A stretch of DNA of 7,924 bases from Gemmatimonadota bacterium (GCA_012027055.1 VEPF01000171.1:542-8465); one strand, 5' to 3'. Shown: positions 1 through 6,610, numbered from the stretch's first letter. Program-made: numbers and translations. The notes: generated from the letters alone by a model not told the origin.

Positions 1-1593
1 GCTGCCGCAGGCGACGTCGTAGCCGGCGCCAACGGGAGCACCTGCGCCCGGGTCGCGCCGGGAGTCGCGCGCGGCCTGCAGACGCTCCGGCAGCTGCTGC
101 CGCCGGCGTACGAGCGGGGCGTGCAGCGGGTGAGCGCCGAGGCCTGGGACGTGGCGCCACTGCCCGCGGTCATCAGCAAGGACTGGCAGGTCCCGGCGGT
201 CCGGATCGAGGATGCGCCCCGCTTCAGCTACCGCGGGCTGCACCTGGACGTAAGCCGCCACTTCTTCCCGCCGTCGTTCGTCAAGCAGTACATCGACGTG
301 CTCGCGGCGCACCGCCTGAACACGTTCCACTGGCACCTGACCGATGACCAGGGGTGGCGGATCGAGATCAAGCAGTACCCGCTGCTCACGCAGGTGGGCG
401 GCTGCCGCAGGGAGACGGTGGTCAGGAAGAACTTCAACCCGTACATCGGCGACACCCCCGCCTACTGCGGCTTCTACACGCAGGAGGAAGTGAAGGAGAT
501 CGTGGCGTACGCGGCCGCGCGCCAGATCACGATCATCCCCGAGCTCGAGATGACGGGGCCCGCCAACGCCGCCATTGCCGCCTATCCCGAGCTGTCCTGC
601 GAGCCGAGGCGCTACGAGGTGATCACCCGGTGGGGCGTGTTCGAGCCGGTGCTCTGCCCGAGCGAGGAGACGTTCGCTTTCCTGGAGGGCGTGCTCGACG
701 AGGTGCTGAGCCTCTTCCCCGGCCGCTACATCCACGTGGGCGGCGATGAAGCACCCAAGAACATGTGGAAGCTGAACCCGGTCGCGCAGCAGGTGATCAG
801 GCGGGAGGGGCTGAGGAACGAGGAGGAGCTGCAGAGCTACTTCATCAGCCGCATCGAGCGCTATCTCAGCCGCCGCGGCCGGGCCCTGATCGGCTGGGAC
901 GAGATCCTGGAGGGCGGCCTGCCGCCCGCCGCTACGGTGATGAGCTGGCGGGGGACCGCGGGTGGGATCGCGGCGGCGAAGGCGGGGCACGACGTCGTCA
1001 TGACGCCGACCTCGAACTTCTACCTGGACTACTACCAGAGCGATCCGGCCACCGAGCCGTTCGGGATCGGCGGCCTCCTGCCGCTCGAGAAGGTCTACTC
1101 GTACGAGCCGATACCGGCCGAACTCACGCCCGCGGAAGGGAAGCACATCCTGGGCGCGCAGGGCAACGTCTGGACCGAGTACATCGCGACCGGCGCGCAC
1201 GCGCTCTACATGGCGTGGCCGCGCGCTGCGGCCGTGGCCGAGCTGACCTGGACGCCAAAGGAGCAGAAGGATTACGCGGACTTCCTGCGGCGCATGGGCG
1301 AGGACTTCCGGCGCATGGACATGCTCGGGATCACCTACCGGATCCCGGATGTGGAGGGGCTGCCGAAGGCGGTGGCCGCGGGCACGACGTCGCTCCGGCT
1401 GGAGCTGCGCAGTCCGCACCCGGACGCGGCCATCCACTACACGCTGGATGGCAGCGAGCCGCAGGCCACCTCGGCCCGGGCGAAAGGCGCCTTCACGGTC
1501 CGGATACCGCCGCAGGGCCTGGTGGTGCGCGTGCGCTCCATCCTGCCGGACGGGCGCATGAGCGGGGTCCAGGAGCTGAAGCTGGGCAGCTGA
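1..1593 (+). CDS. Beta-N-acetylhexosaminidase, GH20 family (5' end outside window)
   Basis: Family GH20 enzymes remove terminal beta-linked GlcNAc/GalNAc from chitin fragments, glycans or peptidoglycan pieces by substrate-assisted catalysis. The frame is open from base 1, so the true start lies upstream; a GTG at 121 is internal. Counting window codons, residues about 20-35 read GVARGLQTLRQLLPP, the end of the usual GH20b N-terminal domain. The TIM barrel follows, with HWHLTDDQGWRIE, then HVGGDEAPK, whose Asp249 and Glu250 (bases 745-750) are the expected polarising residue and acid/base. GWDEILEGGL, MSWRG, GAQGNVWTEY and AWPRAAAVAELTW follow. About the last 70 residues contain IHYTLDGSEP, the chitobiase/hexosaminidase C-terminal (CHB_HEX_C-type) beta domain. 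All key motifs are intact, so it should be active. Secretion is expected for the family, but the signal peptide region is not in view. It is the only plus-strand gene here. Confidence 0.95.
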   Translation, partial: AAAGDVVAGANGSTCARVAPGVARGLQTLRQLLPPAYERGVQRVSAEAWDVAPLPAVISKDWQVPAVRIEDAPRFSYRGLHLDVSRHFFPPSFVKQYIDVLAAHRLNTFHWHLTDDQGWRIEIKQYPLLTQVGGCRRETVVRKNFNPYIGDTPAYCGFYTQEEVKEIVAYAAARQITIIPELEMTGPANAAIAAYPELSCEPRRYEVITRWGVFEPVLCPSEETFAFLEGVLDEVLSLFPGRYIHVGGDEAPKNMWKLNPVAQQVIRREGLRNEEELQSYFISRIERYLSRRGRALIGWDEILEGGLPPAATVMSWRGTAGGIAAAKAGHDVVMTPTSNFYLDYYQSDPATEPFGIGGLLPLEKVYSYEPIPAELTPAEGKHILGAQGNVWTEYIATGAHALYMAWPRAAAVAELTWTPKEQKDYADFLRRMGEDFRRMDMLGITYRIPDVEGLPKAVAAGTTSLRLELRSPHPDAAIHYTLDGSEPQATSARAKGAFTVRIPPQGLVVRVRSILPDGRMSGVQELKLGS

Positions 1594-1603
1594 GTCGCGC
1601 GCG

Positions 1604-1629
1604 CGGGGCCGCCGGCTCGGGCGGCCCCG
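1604..1629. terminator. Hairpin between convergent genes, likely bidirectional terminator
   Basis: A perfect 10-bp GC stem (CGGGGCCGCC at 1604-1613 with GGCGGCCCCG at 1620-1629) encloses a 6-base loop. It starts 10 bases after the GH20 stop codon and lies 21 bases beyond the stop of the convergent methyltransferase. There is no long T tract (only TT on the plus side), so intrinsic termination is inferred from stem strength and position. Confidence 0.65.
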
Positions 1630-1650
1630 TTCAGCCCGCGCACCCGCCCA

Positions 1651-2223
1651 TCACTCGCCGGCCGTGCAGAGCAGGCTGTTGCTGAGCCGCACGGCCGGGC
1701 CGGAGCGCACTGCGAAGCCAGCGGCCAGCGCGCGCTCGCGCGTGGCTGCGAGCGCCGCGTCGCTGACGTGCAGCTTCGGCGCGACGACCAGCAGCCGGCC
1801 GCCGGGCCCGAGCGCCGCCCTCACCTCTGCCAGCAGTCCCGCCTGGTCGCGCACTTCGTGCACCATCCAGAACGCGAGCGCGAAGTCGAGCGGGCCGGCG
1901 AGCCCCAGCCGGTCGGGCGCGCAGACGCGGAACGTGACACGCTCCGCCAGCCGGCGCCGCTCCGCGCGGCGCCGGGCGCGCGCGATCATCTGCGGCTGCA
2001 CGTCAATGGCCAGCACGCGGCCCCGCTCTCCCACCAGGCGGGCGAGGCCGATGGTGAAGTAGCCCAGGCCGCAGCCGATGTCGGCCACCGTTTCGCCGGG
2101 CTGCACCAGCCCGGCACAGATCCTGGCCGGGTCGTGCACCAGGCGGCGGAGCGGATTGTCGAAGCTGTAGCCGAGCCACCACGGACAGCAGTGCGGCTCA
2201 CCCGGTGCGTGCGCGTGCGGCAT
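1651..2223 (-). CDS. Class I SAM-dependent methyltransferase
   Basis: A 190-residue Rossmann-fold methyltransferase of the Methyltransf_25/11 type; the substrate is unknown. Motif I is ADIGCGLGY (residues 47-55). The acidic residue that would hold the SAM ribose is Asp74 in VLAIDVQP. FALAFWMVHEV (about 114-124) and LGPGGRLLVVAPK (138-150) match motifs IV and VI. The N-terminal stretch HCCPWWLGYSFDNPLRR (11-27) resembles a conserved entry segment of a subgroup of small bacterial methyltransferases. The two adjacent Cys and the WW pair could shape a substrate or metal site, but that is speculation. The ATG lies 15 bases after the DinB-family stop with no convincing Shine-Dalgarno, so translation may depend on upstream ribosomes. 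It is the last gene of the minus-strand run. It is unlikely to be a DNA methyltransferase, since no NPPY-type motif or restriction partner is seen. Confidence 0.9.
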   Translation of the reverse strand: MPHAHAPGEPHCCPWWLGYSFDNPLRRLVHDPARICAGLVQPGETVADIGCGLGYFTIGLARLVGERGRVLAIDVQPQMIARARRRAERRRLAERVTFRVCAPDRLGLAGPLDFALAFWMVHEVRDQAGLLAEVRAALGPGGRLLVVAPKLHVSDAALAATRERALAAGFAVRSGPAVRLSNSLLCTAGE

Positions 2224-2238
2224 GGTCGTCGCTGGGGT

Positions 2239-2736
2239 TCAGGGAGTCGGCCGGGCGGCGTGCCAGAGCCGCTTGAGCAGTTGGATCTGCCCGGCGTGAT
2301 ACGCGTCGTGCTGGGCGATGCCCAGGATCAGCTCGCCCAGCGTCCACCGCTTCCCGCCCGGCAGGATCTCGGTGTAGCGCTTGCTGGGGATGCCCGCGAT
2401 GGCATCCAGCAGCTGCTCGTGCTCGCTGCGCAGCAAGGCGACGTCCGCCTGCCACGCGCGCGCGCTCGCCACGTCCGGGACCCGCGGCCAGTCCGCGGGA
2501 TGGCGCGGGAAGCGCGGACCCTCGCCACCCTCCAGGCGCCGGCGGATGGCGTGGTTCCAGTAGGCGACGTGCAGGGTCAGCTGCCAGATGCTCTTGCGCC
2601 CGGGAAACGGCACCCAGGCCGCCTGCGCGGCGCTCACCCCGCGCACCGCGCCCACGGGCGTGGGGCCGCCGTGCCAGCCCTGGCCCCGGCGGGGTTGCAC
2701 GTTCTCCAGCAGCAGCTGTGCTATGTAGTCGCTCAT
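2239..2736 (-). CDS. DinB-fold (DinB/YfiT-like) protein, first copy
   Basis: A 165-residue four-helix-bundle protein of the DinB superfamily. Members are metal-binding; some are thiol-dependent S-transferases (bacillithiol or mycothiol type) and most have no known substrate. The diagnostic metal triad is present: His56 in LTLHVAYWN and His143/His147 in QHDAYHAGQI. The length is normal for the family. The start is well supported: AGGAGG lies 7 bases before the ATG, and the ATG overlaps the TGA of the SET gene in an ATGA junction, implying coupled translation and a stable stoichiometry with the SET protein. The C-terminal motif resembles that of the second DinB-fold protein at 6080-6559, but the two diverge strongly elsewhere, so a recent tandem duplication is unlikely. 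The substrate cannot be predicted. Confidence 0.9.
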   Translation of the reverse strand: MSDYIAQLLLENVQPRRGQGWHGGPTPVGAVRGVSAAQAAWVPFPGRKSIWQLTLHVAYWNHAIRRRLEGGEGPRFPRHPADWPRVPDVASARAWQADVALLRSEHEQLLDAIAGIPSKRYTEILPGGKRWTLGELILGIAQHDAYHAGQIQLLKRLWHAARPTP

Positions 2737-3287
2737 GAGCCTGCCTCCTGCCGGTCCGCCTCCAGGGCGCGACCCTGCAGCCGGGCCGCGTAGCGGCGCA
2801 CGAACCAGTCGGCCAGCAGCGGTCGGTACTCGCGCTGGACGGCGAGCGGCAGCCGGAAGAAATCGCCCGTGAGACTGCCCCGGCAGCGCGGCGCGCCGCA
2901 GTGGCAGGGCCAGGCCGTGCCGCCCGTGATGTTGATGTGGTAGTCGCAGGTGATCTCGGCGCCGGCCGGGATGTCACGCCGGGCCGTGAGCCAGCTCTGC
3001 TCCGCCTCGTAGACCACGTACGCGTTCGGGTCGCAGCTGTGGTTGAGATGGCGGTCCGGGAACCCGATCAGCACCACGCGGCCGTCGGGGTAGTCGCAGT
3101 GGTCCCAGCGCTCGCCGGCTTCCGGCCGGAGCGGTCGCTCGGGCGTGACTTCGCGGACCACGTTGACGCACCGGATGCGTTCGCCCGCGCGGAAATCCCG
3201 GCGGGCGAAGAGGCCGAGTCCCTCGATGGACGATGGCCGGACCTCGACGTTCCCGGCCGCACGGGTCGTTGCGGCTGCGAGTGGCAT
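2733..3287 (-). CDS. SET-domain protein (protein-lysine methyltransferase-like)
   Basis: A 184-residue protein consisting almost only of a SET domain, the fold of SAM-dependent lysine methyltransferases. Visible elements are SSIEGLGLFARRDFRAGE (19-36, SET start), NHSCDPNA (82-89, knot-forming SAM-binding motif), DIPAGAEITCDY (105-116, with the expected catalytic Tyr116) and a post-SET-like CHCGAPRCRG (128-137). Cys85 plus Cys128, Cys130 and Cys135 could make the zinc site known from eukaryotic post-SET enzymes. An in-frame GTG (3359) and ATG (3341) lie further upstream, but neither has a Shine-Dalgarno, whereas GAGGAGG stands 9 bases before the ATG at 3287. The family-like sequence also begins after that start, so 3287 is chosen. 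The gene overlaps the DinB-fold gene downstream by four bases. The target could be a ribosomal, DNA-binding or other protein; nothing here identifies it. Confidence 0.9.
   Translation of the reverse strand: MPLAAATTRAAGNVEVRPSSIEGLGLFARRDFRAGERIRCVNVVREVTPERPLRPEAGERWDHCDYPDGRVVLIGFPDRHLNHSCDPNAYVVYEAEQSWLTARRDIPAGAEITCDYHINITGGTAWPCHCGAPRCRGSLTGDFFRLPLAVQREYRPLLADWFVRRYAARLQGRALEADRQEAGS
2744..2749 (-). promoter_or_regulatory. Shine-Dalgarno of the DinB-fold gene, inside the SET gene
   Basis: AGGAGG on the minus strand, 7 bases before the ATG at 2736. It lies within the last codons of the SET gene, so the downstream gene has its own initiation signal as well as the ATGA overlap. The bases around the start (GCTCATGAGC, 2731-2740) form a perfect palindrome. 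Confidence 0.75.
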
Positions 3288-3296
3288 CCGGGTGAT

Positions 3297-3303
3297 CCTC
3301 CTC
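3297..3303 (-). promoter_or_regulatory. Shine-Dalgarno that sets the SET gene start
   Basis: GAGGAGG on the minus strand, 9 bases before the ATG at 3287. The upstream in-frame candidates (GTG 3359, ATG 3341) have no comparable motif, so this site argues for the shorter 184-residue product. Confidence 0.7.
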
Positions 3304-3365
3304 GACAGGCGTGGAACCACTGTCAGCACCCGAGCGGGCATTGGGCGCAGCCAGGCCACGTGCTG

Positions 3366-4058
3366 CTACCAGACGTGCGGCACCAGCCGATACCGGGTGC
3401 GTTCCAGGTATGCGCGGTACCCCGGCAGCTGCTCCGCCAGGAAGCGCTCCTCGCCCCGGATCCTGGCCACCAGCACCAGCACCAGGGGCAGCACCGGCAG
3501 CAGCGCCCACCAGGAGCCCAGCGCCACCGGTGCGGCGCCGAAGATGAGCAGGATGGCCGCGTACATCGGGTGCCGGACCACCGCGTACGGACCGTTGGTG
3601 ACCGGCTGCTGTCCCTGCGCCACCTCGATCACGCGCGAGGCGTAGCTGTTGGCGCGCAGGACCTGCAGGAAGAGTGCGTAGCCGAACAGAATCACCAGGT
3701 CCGCGGCGATCACCACCGCGGGCGCGACGTGGGACCACGCGAAGCGCCGGTCCAGCCCCGCCAGCACGAATGCCAGGAAGTAGCACAGCGAGCCCATCCT
3801 GATCACCAGCCCCTGCTCCGGGTCCTGCTCTCCCGCCTTCAGCCGTCTGGCCAGCAGCGCGGGATCGCGGATGAGCAGGTAGATGAGCACCACGCTCATC
3901 GGCACCAGAAGTGCCGCCAGGAAGCCCCAGGCCTCCCAGTAGCGGAGCGTCCCGGCGGGCACCAGCAACAGGGCCATCAGCGCCCCCAGCCCAACGGCCA
4001 GGCGCCGCAGTGCCAGCCCGATGAGGCCCAGCCTGGAAAGCTCCGGCCCTTCAGCCAT
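3366..4058 (-). CDS. ICMT/PEMT-like integral membrane methyltransferase
   Basis: A 230-residue membrane protein related to isoprenylcysteine carboxyl methyltransferases and phospholipid methyltransferases, which use SAM at the cytoplasmic membrane. Hydrophobic segments are visible at about 20-36, 44-63, 88-102, 112-134 and 165-198. The SAM-binding C-terminal signature is clear: NGPYAVVRHPMYAA (155-168), then RGEERFLAEQLPGYRAYLER (201-220, with the EE pair) and a short YRLVPHVW tail. Bacteria usually lack CaaX prenylated proteins, so the substrate is more likely a lipid, an isoprenoid or a small hydrophobic compound; this is inference. GGAG lies 7 bases before the ATG. A hairpin (4077-4097) sits between it and the upstream DUF2177 gene, and 78 bases separate it from the SET start. 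Confidence 0.88.
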   Translation of the reverse strand: MAEGPELSRLGLIGLALRRLAVGLGALMALLLVPAGTLRYWEAWGFLAALLVPMSVVLIYLLIRDPALLARRLKAGEQDPEQGLVIRMGSLCYFLAFVLAGLDRRFAWSHVAPAVVIAADLVILFGYALFLQVLRANSYASRVIEVAQGQQPVTNGPYAVVRHPMYAAILLIFGAAPVALGSWWALLPVLPLVLVLVARIRGEERFLAEQLPGYRAYLERTRYRLVPHVW

Positions 4059-4076
4059 CTCTGTGCTCCGGTCGGT

Positions 4077-4097
4077 GCACGGGCACCCGGCCCGTGC
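4077..4097 (-). terminator. Intergenic hairpin, possible attenuator or terminator
   Basis: A perfect 8-bp stem (GCACGGGC at 4077-4084, GCCCGTGC at 4090-4097) with a 5-base loop occupies the 51-base gap between the DUF2177 stop and the ICMT-like start. There is no T tract. It may only partly reduce read-through or protect the upstream message. Confidence 0.4.
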
Positions 4098-4109
4098 GGT
4101 GTCGCCCCG

Positions 4110-4511
4110 CTAGGCCAGCCACTTCCCGGCGAAGAACCCGGCCGTGCTGACCGCGGCCGTCAGCACCATGCCCCACAGCAGGTCCACCACGGTCACGATC
4201 AGCGGCCACTGCTTCACGGTGGCCAGGTTCGTCAGGTCGTAGGTGGCGTAGGTCACCAGCCCGAAGAACGCGCCGTAGAGCAGGGTGGTCCGCAGCGAAT
4301 CCGCTTTCAGTCCCGGCAGGACCACGAACACCAGGATGCCGGCGATGAAGAGGAGGTAGAAGAGCAGCGCGGCCACCCAGTTCACGTTCGGCGACAGCAG
4401 GAAGCCCAGGTGCTGCCGGTAGAAGGAACGGGCCACCAGCCCGAGCCAGAGCATGTCGATCGCGAAGAACGCGACCAGGGTCGCGCCGTACAGCTTCAGG
4501 TAGTGGCCCAC
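4110..4511 (-). CDS. DUF2177 family small membrane protein
   Basis: A 133-residue protein with four hydrophobic segments (about 8-26, 44-66, 76-92 and 104-127), the size and pattern of the DUF2177 family, whose function is unknown. Family-like landmarks are YLKLYGATLVAFFAIDMLWLG (4-24), a positive loop with FYRQHLGFL (30-38), NWVAALLFYLLFIAGI (44-59) and TYATYDLTNLATVKQWP (87-103). The start is GTG at 4511, with GGAG 5 bases upstream. The frame is open much further upstream, across the transpeptidase gene, but that part reads as a shadow of the other gene and lacks family similarity. The small charged loops suggest a transporter-like or structural membrane role, though no catalytic motif is evident. 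It lies 91 bases after the L,D-transpeptidase-like gene, in a run of envelope genes. Confidence 0.88.
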   Translation of the reverse strand: MGHYLKLYGATLVAFFAIDMLWLGLVARSFYRQHLGFLLSPNVNWVAALLFYLLFIAGILVFVVLPGLKADSLRTTLLYGAFFGLVTYATYDLTNLATVKQWPLIVTVVDLLWGMVLTAAVSTAGFFAGKWLA

Positions 4512-4602
4512 GGTGTCTCCGGGGTGCAGGGTCGGCAGGGTCCGGCGGCCCCCGGCGGGCCCCGGCGGTTCACTCTGGGCCGGCTCGCAGCGCCTCGCGT
4601 CA

Positions 4603-5373
4603 TCACAGCCCCCGCGGCGGCAGCCGCCAGGCTCCCTGCAGGCGCTCGTACGTGCCTGCCGGCAGCTGCAGCAGGACCGGGTGCGCGCGCGGATCCAGCC
4701 AGGCGACCAGGTCCGTGAGCTCGTCCAGGTCGAGCGCGGTGCAGCCGGCCGTGGTCGAGCGTGCGCCGGCCCAGACGTGCAGGAAGATGCACGAGCCGCG
4801 CGCCTTGACGGCCGGGGTGTTGTAGCCCGTGACGACGCCCAGCTGGTACTGCTGGATCTGGCGCATGCGCTCGGCGCTCCGCCAGTCCACGCGCGGCACG
4901 GCGTCCCGCTCGACCACGCGGTTGTACTGGGCGGACGCCGTGTCATCCACGCATTCGGTGCCGCCCCCGAGCGGCAGGTACGGCAGCGCCAGCCACGCCA
5001 TCGAAACGGCCGGCAGGAACCCGACCGCCGTGTCCAGGGTGAGCACGCCGGCCGGCGAGCGGCCATCCCCTTCCCGCTTGCGCGGCTCGCCCTTCGCCGC
5101 CAGCCCCTCGAAGTCCACGCCCCACGCCAGCCCGCGACGGCCGATCACCACCGGGACCGTGCCGCCCTCGGCTTGCCAGGGCGCATCCGGATCGGCGCGC
5201 ACGAAGTGCTGCAGCTCGCCGGCGGTGGCATCCCACCCGGGCGTGGTGACGACCACGAGCTGGGTGGCGGCCGCGAGCCGGGACGGGACGGTCGCGGGCG
5301 CGGGGGCCGCCCGCGGCGCACATGCCGCGGCCCAGGCGGTCGTGGCGAGCAGCAGCGGCAGTTTGCCGGTCAT
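4603..5373 (-). CDS. L,D-transpeptidase (YkuD)-like lipoprotein
   Basis: A 256-residue exported protein. The N-terminus (MTGKLPLLLATTAWAAAC) looks like a lipoprotein signal with the lipidated Cys at 18; the box WAAAC is acceptable but not ideal. The C-terminal half resembles the YkuD-like group (COG3786 type), with GSCIFLHVW (about 193-201) followed by STTAGCTALD, giving His199 and the presumed nucleophile Cys211 (bases 4741-4743). Classical L,D-transpeptidases form 3-3 peptidoglycan cross-links or attach lipoproteins through a His...S/T-H-G-C motif. Here the spacing is shorter and the motif is T-A-G-C, as in the divergent group, so the exact reaction is uncertain (cross-linking, anchoring or a peptidase-like reaction). 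No peptidoglycan-binding domain is visible. The start has no good Shine-Dalgarno. It lies 38 bases after the YhhN-like gene. Confidence 0.84.
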   Translation of the reverse strand: MTGKLPLLLATTAWAAACAPRAAPAPATVPSRLAAATQLVVVTTPGWDATAGELQHFVRADPDAPWQAEGGTVPVVIGRRGLAWGVDFEGLAAKGEPRKREGDGRSPAGVLTLDTAVGFLPAVSMAWLALPYLPLGGGTECVDDTASAQYNRVVERDAVPRVDWRSAERMRQIQQYQLGVVTGYNTPAVKARGSCIFLHVWAGARSTTAGCTALDLDELTDLVAWLDPRAHPVLLQLPAGTYERLQGAWRLPPRGL

Positions 5374-5411
5374 GGTCCGAATCTACCGGTGGTCCACGCA
5401 GCGGGAAATCA

Positions 5412-6050
5412 TCACAGCCGGGTCACGGAGGCCGCGATCAGCCACTGGGCGCAGAAGTAGGTGGCGAGCACCAGCAGCTGCCGCCGCTTCCAGCCGGCCT
5501 CGAAGCGGTCCAGGGCCAGCACCGTGTCCGAGACCACGAACAGGAGCGCGCCCGCGAGCGCCAACCACGGGCGAACACCGGTAGCATTCACCACCAGCTG
5601 CCCCGCCGCCGCGGCCATCACCACCAGCACCGCCGTGTAGCCGGCCACCGGTCCGCGGTACTTCCCCAGCCGCGGCCAGAGCCGGGGCAGCACCCACGCC
5701 ATGTAGACCGCGCCTGCGACGCCCGCGAGCGGCGCGCGCGGCACACCCGCGACGGACACGAACGCGCCGATGTAGCAGAGGTGAGCCAGCAGGAAGCTGA
5801 CCAGGCCGCGCAGGAAGTAGTTGCGCGGCAGCATCAGGAAGATGTCGCCCACGAGCGAGCATGCCAGGCCCGCCAGCACGGCGGCCTGGTAGCCGGACGA
5901 GACGGGTTCGGGCGCCCAGTACGCCAGCAGGGCCGCGCCCGCCACGGTGAGCGGTTTCAGGACGTAGGCGGGACCGGCCGCATGGCGCTGCTCCGCGCGC
6001 AACTGGAGCAGCGCGAGCAACGGCACCAGGATCAGCGCGGCTGCCCACAT
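5412..6050 (-). CDS. YhhN/TMEM86 family protein, lysoplasmalogenase-like
   Basis: A 212-residue, highly hydrophobic protein with about eight predicted membrane segments. The YhhN/TMEM86 family includes lysoplasmalogenases, which hydrolyse the vinyl-ether bond of lysoplasmalogens. Family landmarks are YVLKPLTVAGAALLAY (29-44), SLVGDIFLMLP (65-75, with Asp69), FVVSDTVLALDRF (171-183, with Asp175) and TYFCAQWLIA (197-206); the two Asp positions are the conserved acidic residues inside the membrane. The ATG at 6050 is chosen because GGAGG lies 5 bases upstream and family similarity begins there; the open frame upstream crosses the DinB-fold gene and is a shadow. Whether this organism makes plasmalogens cannot be told from the window, so the substrate may be another ether lipid. 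It lies 29 bases after the DinB-fold gene, probably in the same transcript. Confidence 0.9.
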   Translation of the reverse strand: MWAAALILVPLLALLQLRAEQRHAAGPAYVLKPLTVAGAALLAYWAPEPVSSGYQAAVLAGLACSLVGDIFLMLPRNYFLRGLVSFLLAHLCYIGAFVSVAGVPRAPLAGVAGAVYMAWVLPRLWPRLGKYRGPVAGYTAVLVVMAAAAGQLVVNATGVRPWLALAGALLFVVSDTVLALDRFEAGWKRRQLLVLATYFCAQWLIAASVTRL

Positions 6051-6055
6051 TGGCC

Positions 6056-6060
6056 CCTCC
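6056..6060 (-). promoter_or_regulatory. Shine-Dalgarno that sets the YhhN-like gene start
   Basis: GGAGG on the minus strand, 5 bases before the ATG at 6050, in the 29-base gap after the DinB-fold gene. It excludes the much longer in-frame extension reaching 6290. Confidence 0.7.
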
Positions 6061-6079
6061 ACCCTGCACCGGGCGCGGG

Positions 6080-6559
6080 TCAGGCGGCCGGCCAGGCTCC
6101 CAGCAAGCGGCGCACGGCCACCAGGTCCGCCAGGTGGTAGGCGTTGTGGTCCGCCGCCAGCAGCAACTCGCGCAGATAGGTCTGCCCCGTGCCGTGCGGG
6201 ATCGGGGCGAACAGGTCCAGCTCCGGGTCTCGGGCCAGCCGCTCCAGCTCGGCCCGATCCCGGAGGAACGCGGCGACGCTCTCGTCCCACGCCTCGTCAC
6301 TGGGCGGCGTGCTCCCGGCTGGCCAGTATCCGGCGGGCCACTCCCGTTCCTGGTAGTCCGCATTGCGACTGAAATCCAGGATGTCCGCTTGCGCGAGACG
6401 CAGGTGCTCCAGCAACTGCCAGGCCGAATACGGCAGCCCCGGCGGCTGCACACCCCGCAGCGCCGCCGGCAGCCCGGCCACGGCAGCCTCGAAGGAGACG
6501 TGCGCATCGCGCCAGGCCAGCAGGTTCGTCAGGTGCGCGCGCAGCGATTCGTCGTTCAT
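6080..6559 (-). CDS. DinB-fold (DinB superfamily) protein, second copy
   Basis: A 159-residue protein with the DinB superfamily metal triad: His52 in WQLLEHLRLAQADIL and His138/His142 in ADHNAYHLADLV. The segment FSRNADYQEREWPAGYWP (about 62-79) followed by a loop rich in Ser/Pro/Asp matches the DinB_2-like subgroup, which often has the W-P-x-x-Y-W insertion. The function is unknown; thiol-transferase or metal-dependent hydrolase activity is the usual guess. The start at 6559 is preceded by AGGTGG at 5-base spacing. The open frame runs on to 6706, but that part overlaps the ACT gene and reads as low-complexity Arg/Pro/Gly, so it is rejected. It differs clearly from the DinB-fold protein at 2239-2736 outside the helices carrying the His residues. 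It lies 103 bases after the ACT gene, separated by a hairpin. Confidence 0.87.
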   Translation of the reverse strand: MNDESLRAHLTNLLAWRDAHVSFEAAVAGLPAALRGVQPPGLPYSAWQLLEHLRLAQADILDFSRNADYQEREWPAGYWPAGSTPPSDEAWDESVAAFLRDRAELERLARDPELDLFAPIPHGTGQTYLRELLLAADHNAYHLADLVAVRRLLGAWPAA

Positions 6560-6610
6560 GACAGCCACCTGCTGAAGGTGTCTTCCCCAGGGCGCCGCGC
6601 GACGCCGGTC

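Noticed and set aside
765..1685. A second long plus-strand frame overlapping the GH20 gene
   Set aside because: It is a +1-type shadow of the GH20 gene, whose own frame carries all family motifs.
1651..2223. The class I methyltransferase as part of a restriction-modification or phage-defence system
   Set aside because: There is no DNA-methyltransferase catalytic motif, no nuclease, helicase or specificity subunit, and no mobile-element boundary nearby.
4496..4603. A 35-codon minus-strand frame whose ATG overlaps the transpeptidase stop (TGATG) and which runs 16 bases into the DUF2177 gene
   Set aside because: The placement resembles translational coupling, but the sequence is Pro/Gly/Arg-rich with no motif and no Shine-Dalgarno distinguishable from coding sequence. 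A coupling leader cannot be excluded.
2901..4718. A 605-codon open frame on the plus strand opposite the SET, ICMT-like and DUF2177 genes
   Set aside because: Its translation is His/Gln/Arg/Pro-rich with no fold or motif, while three recognisable families are encoded on the other strand. Long antisense frames are expected at this GC content.
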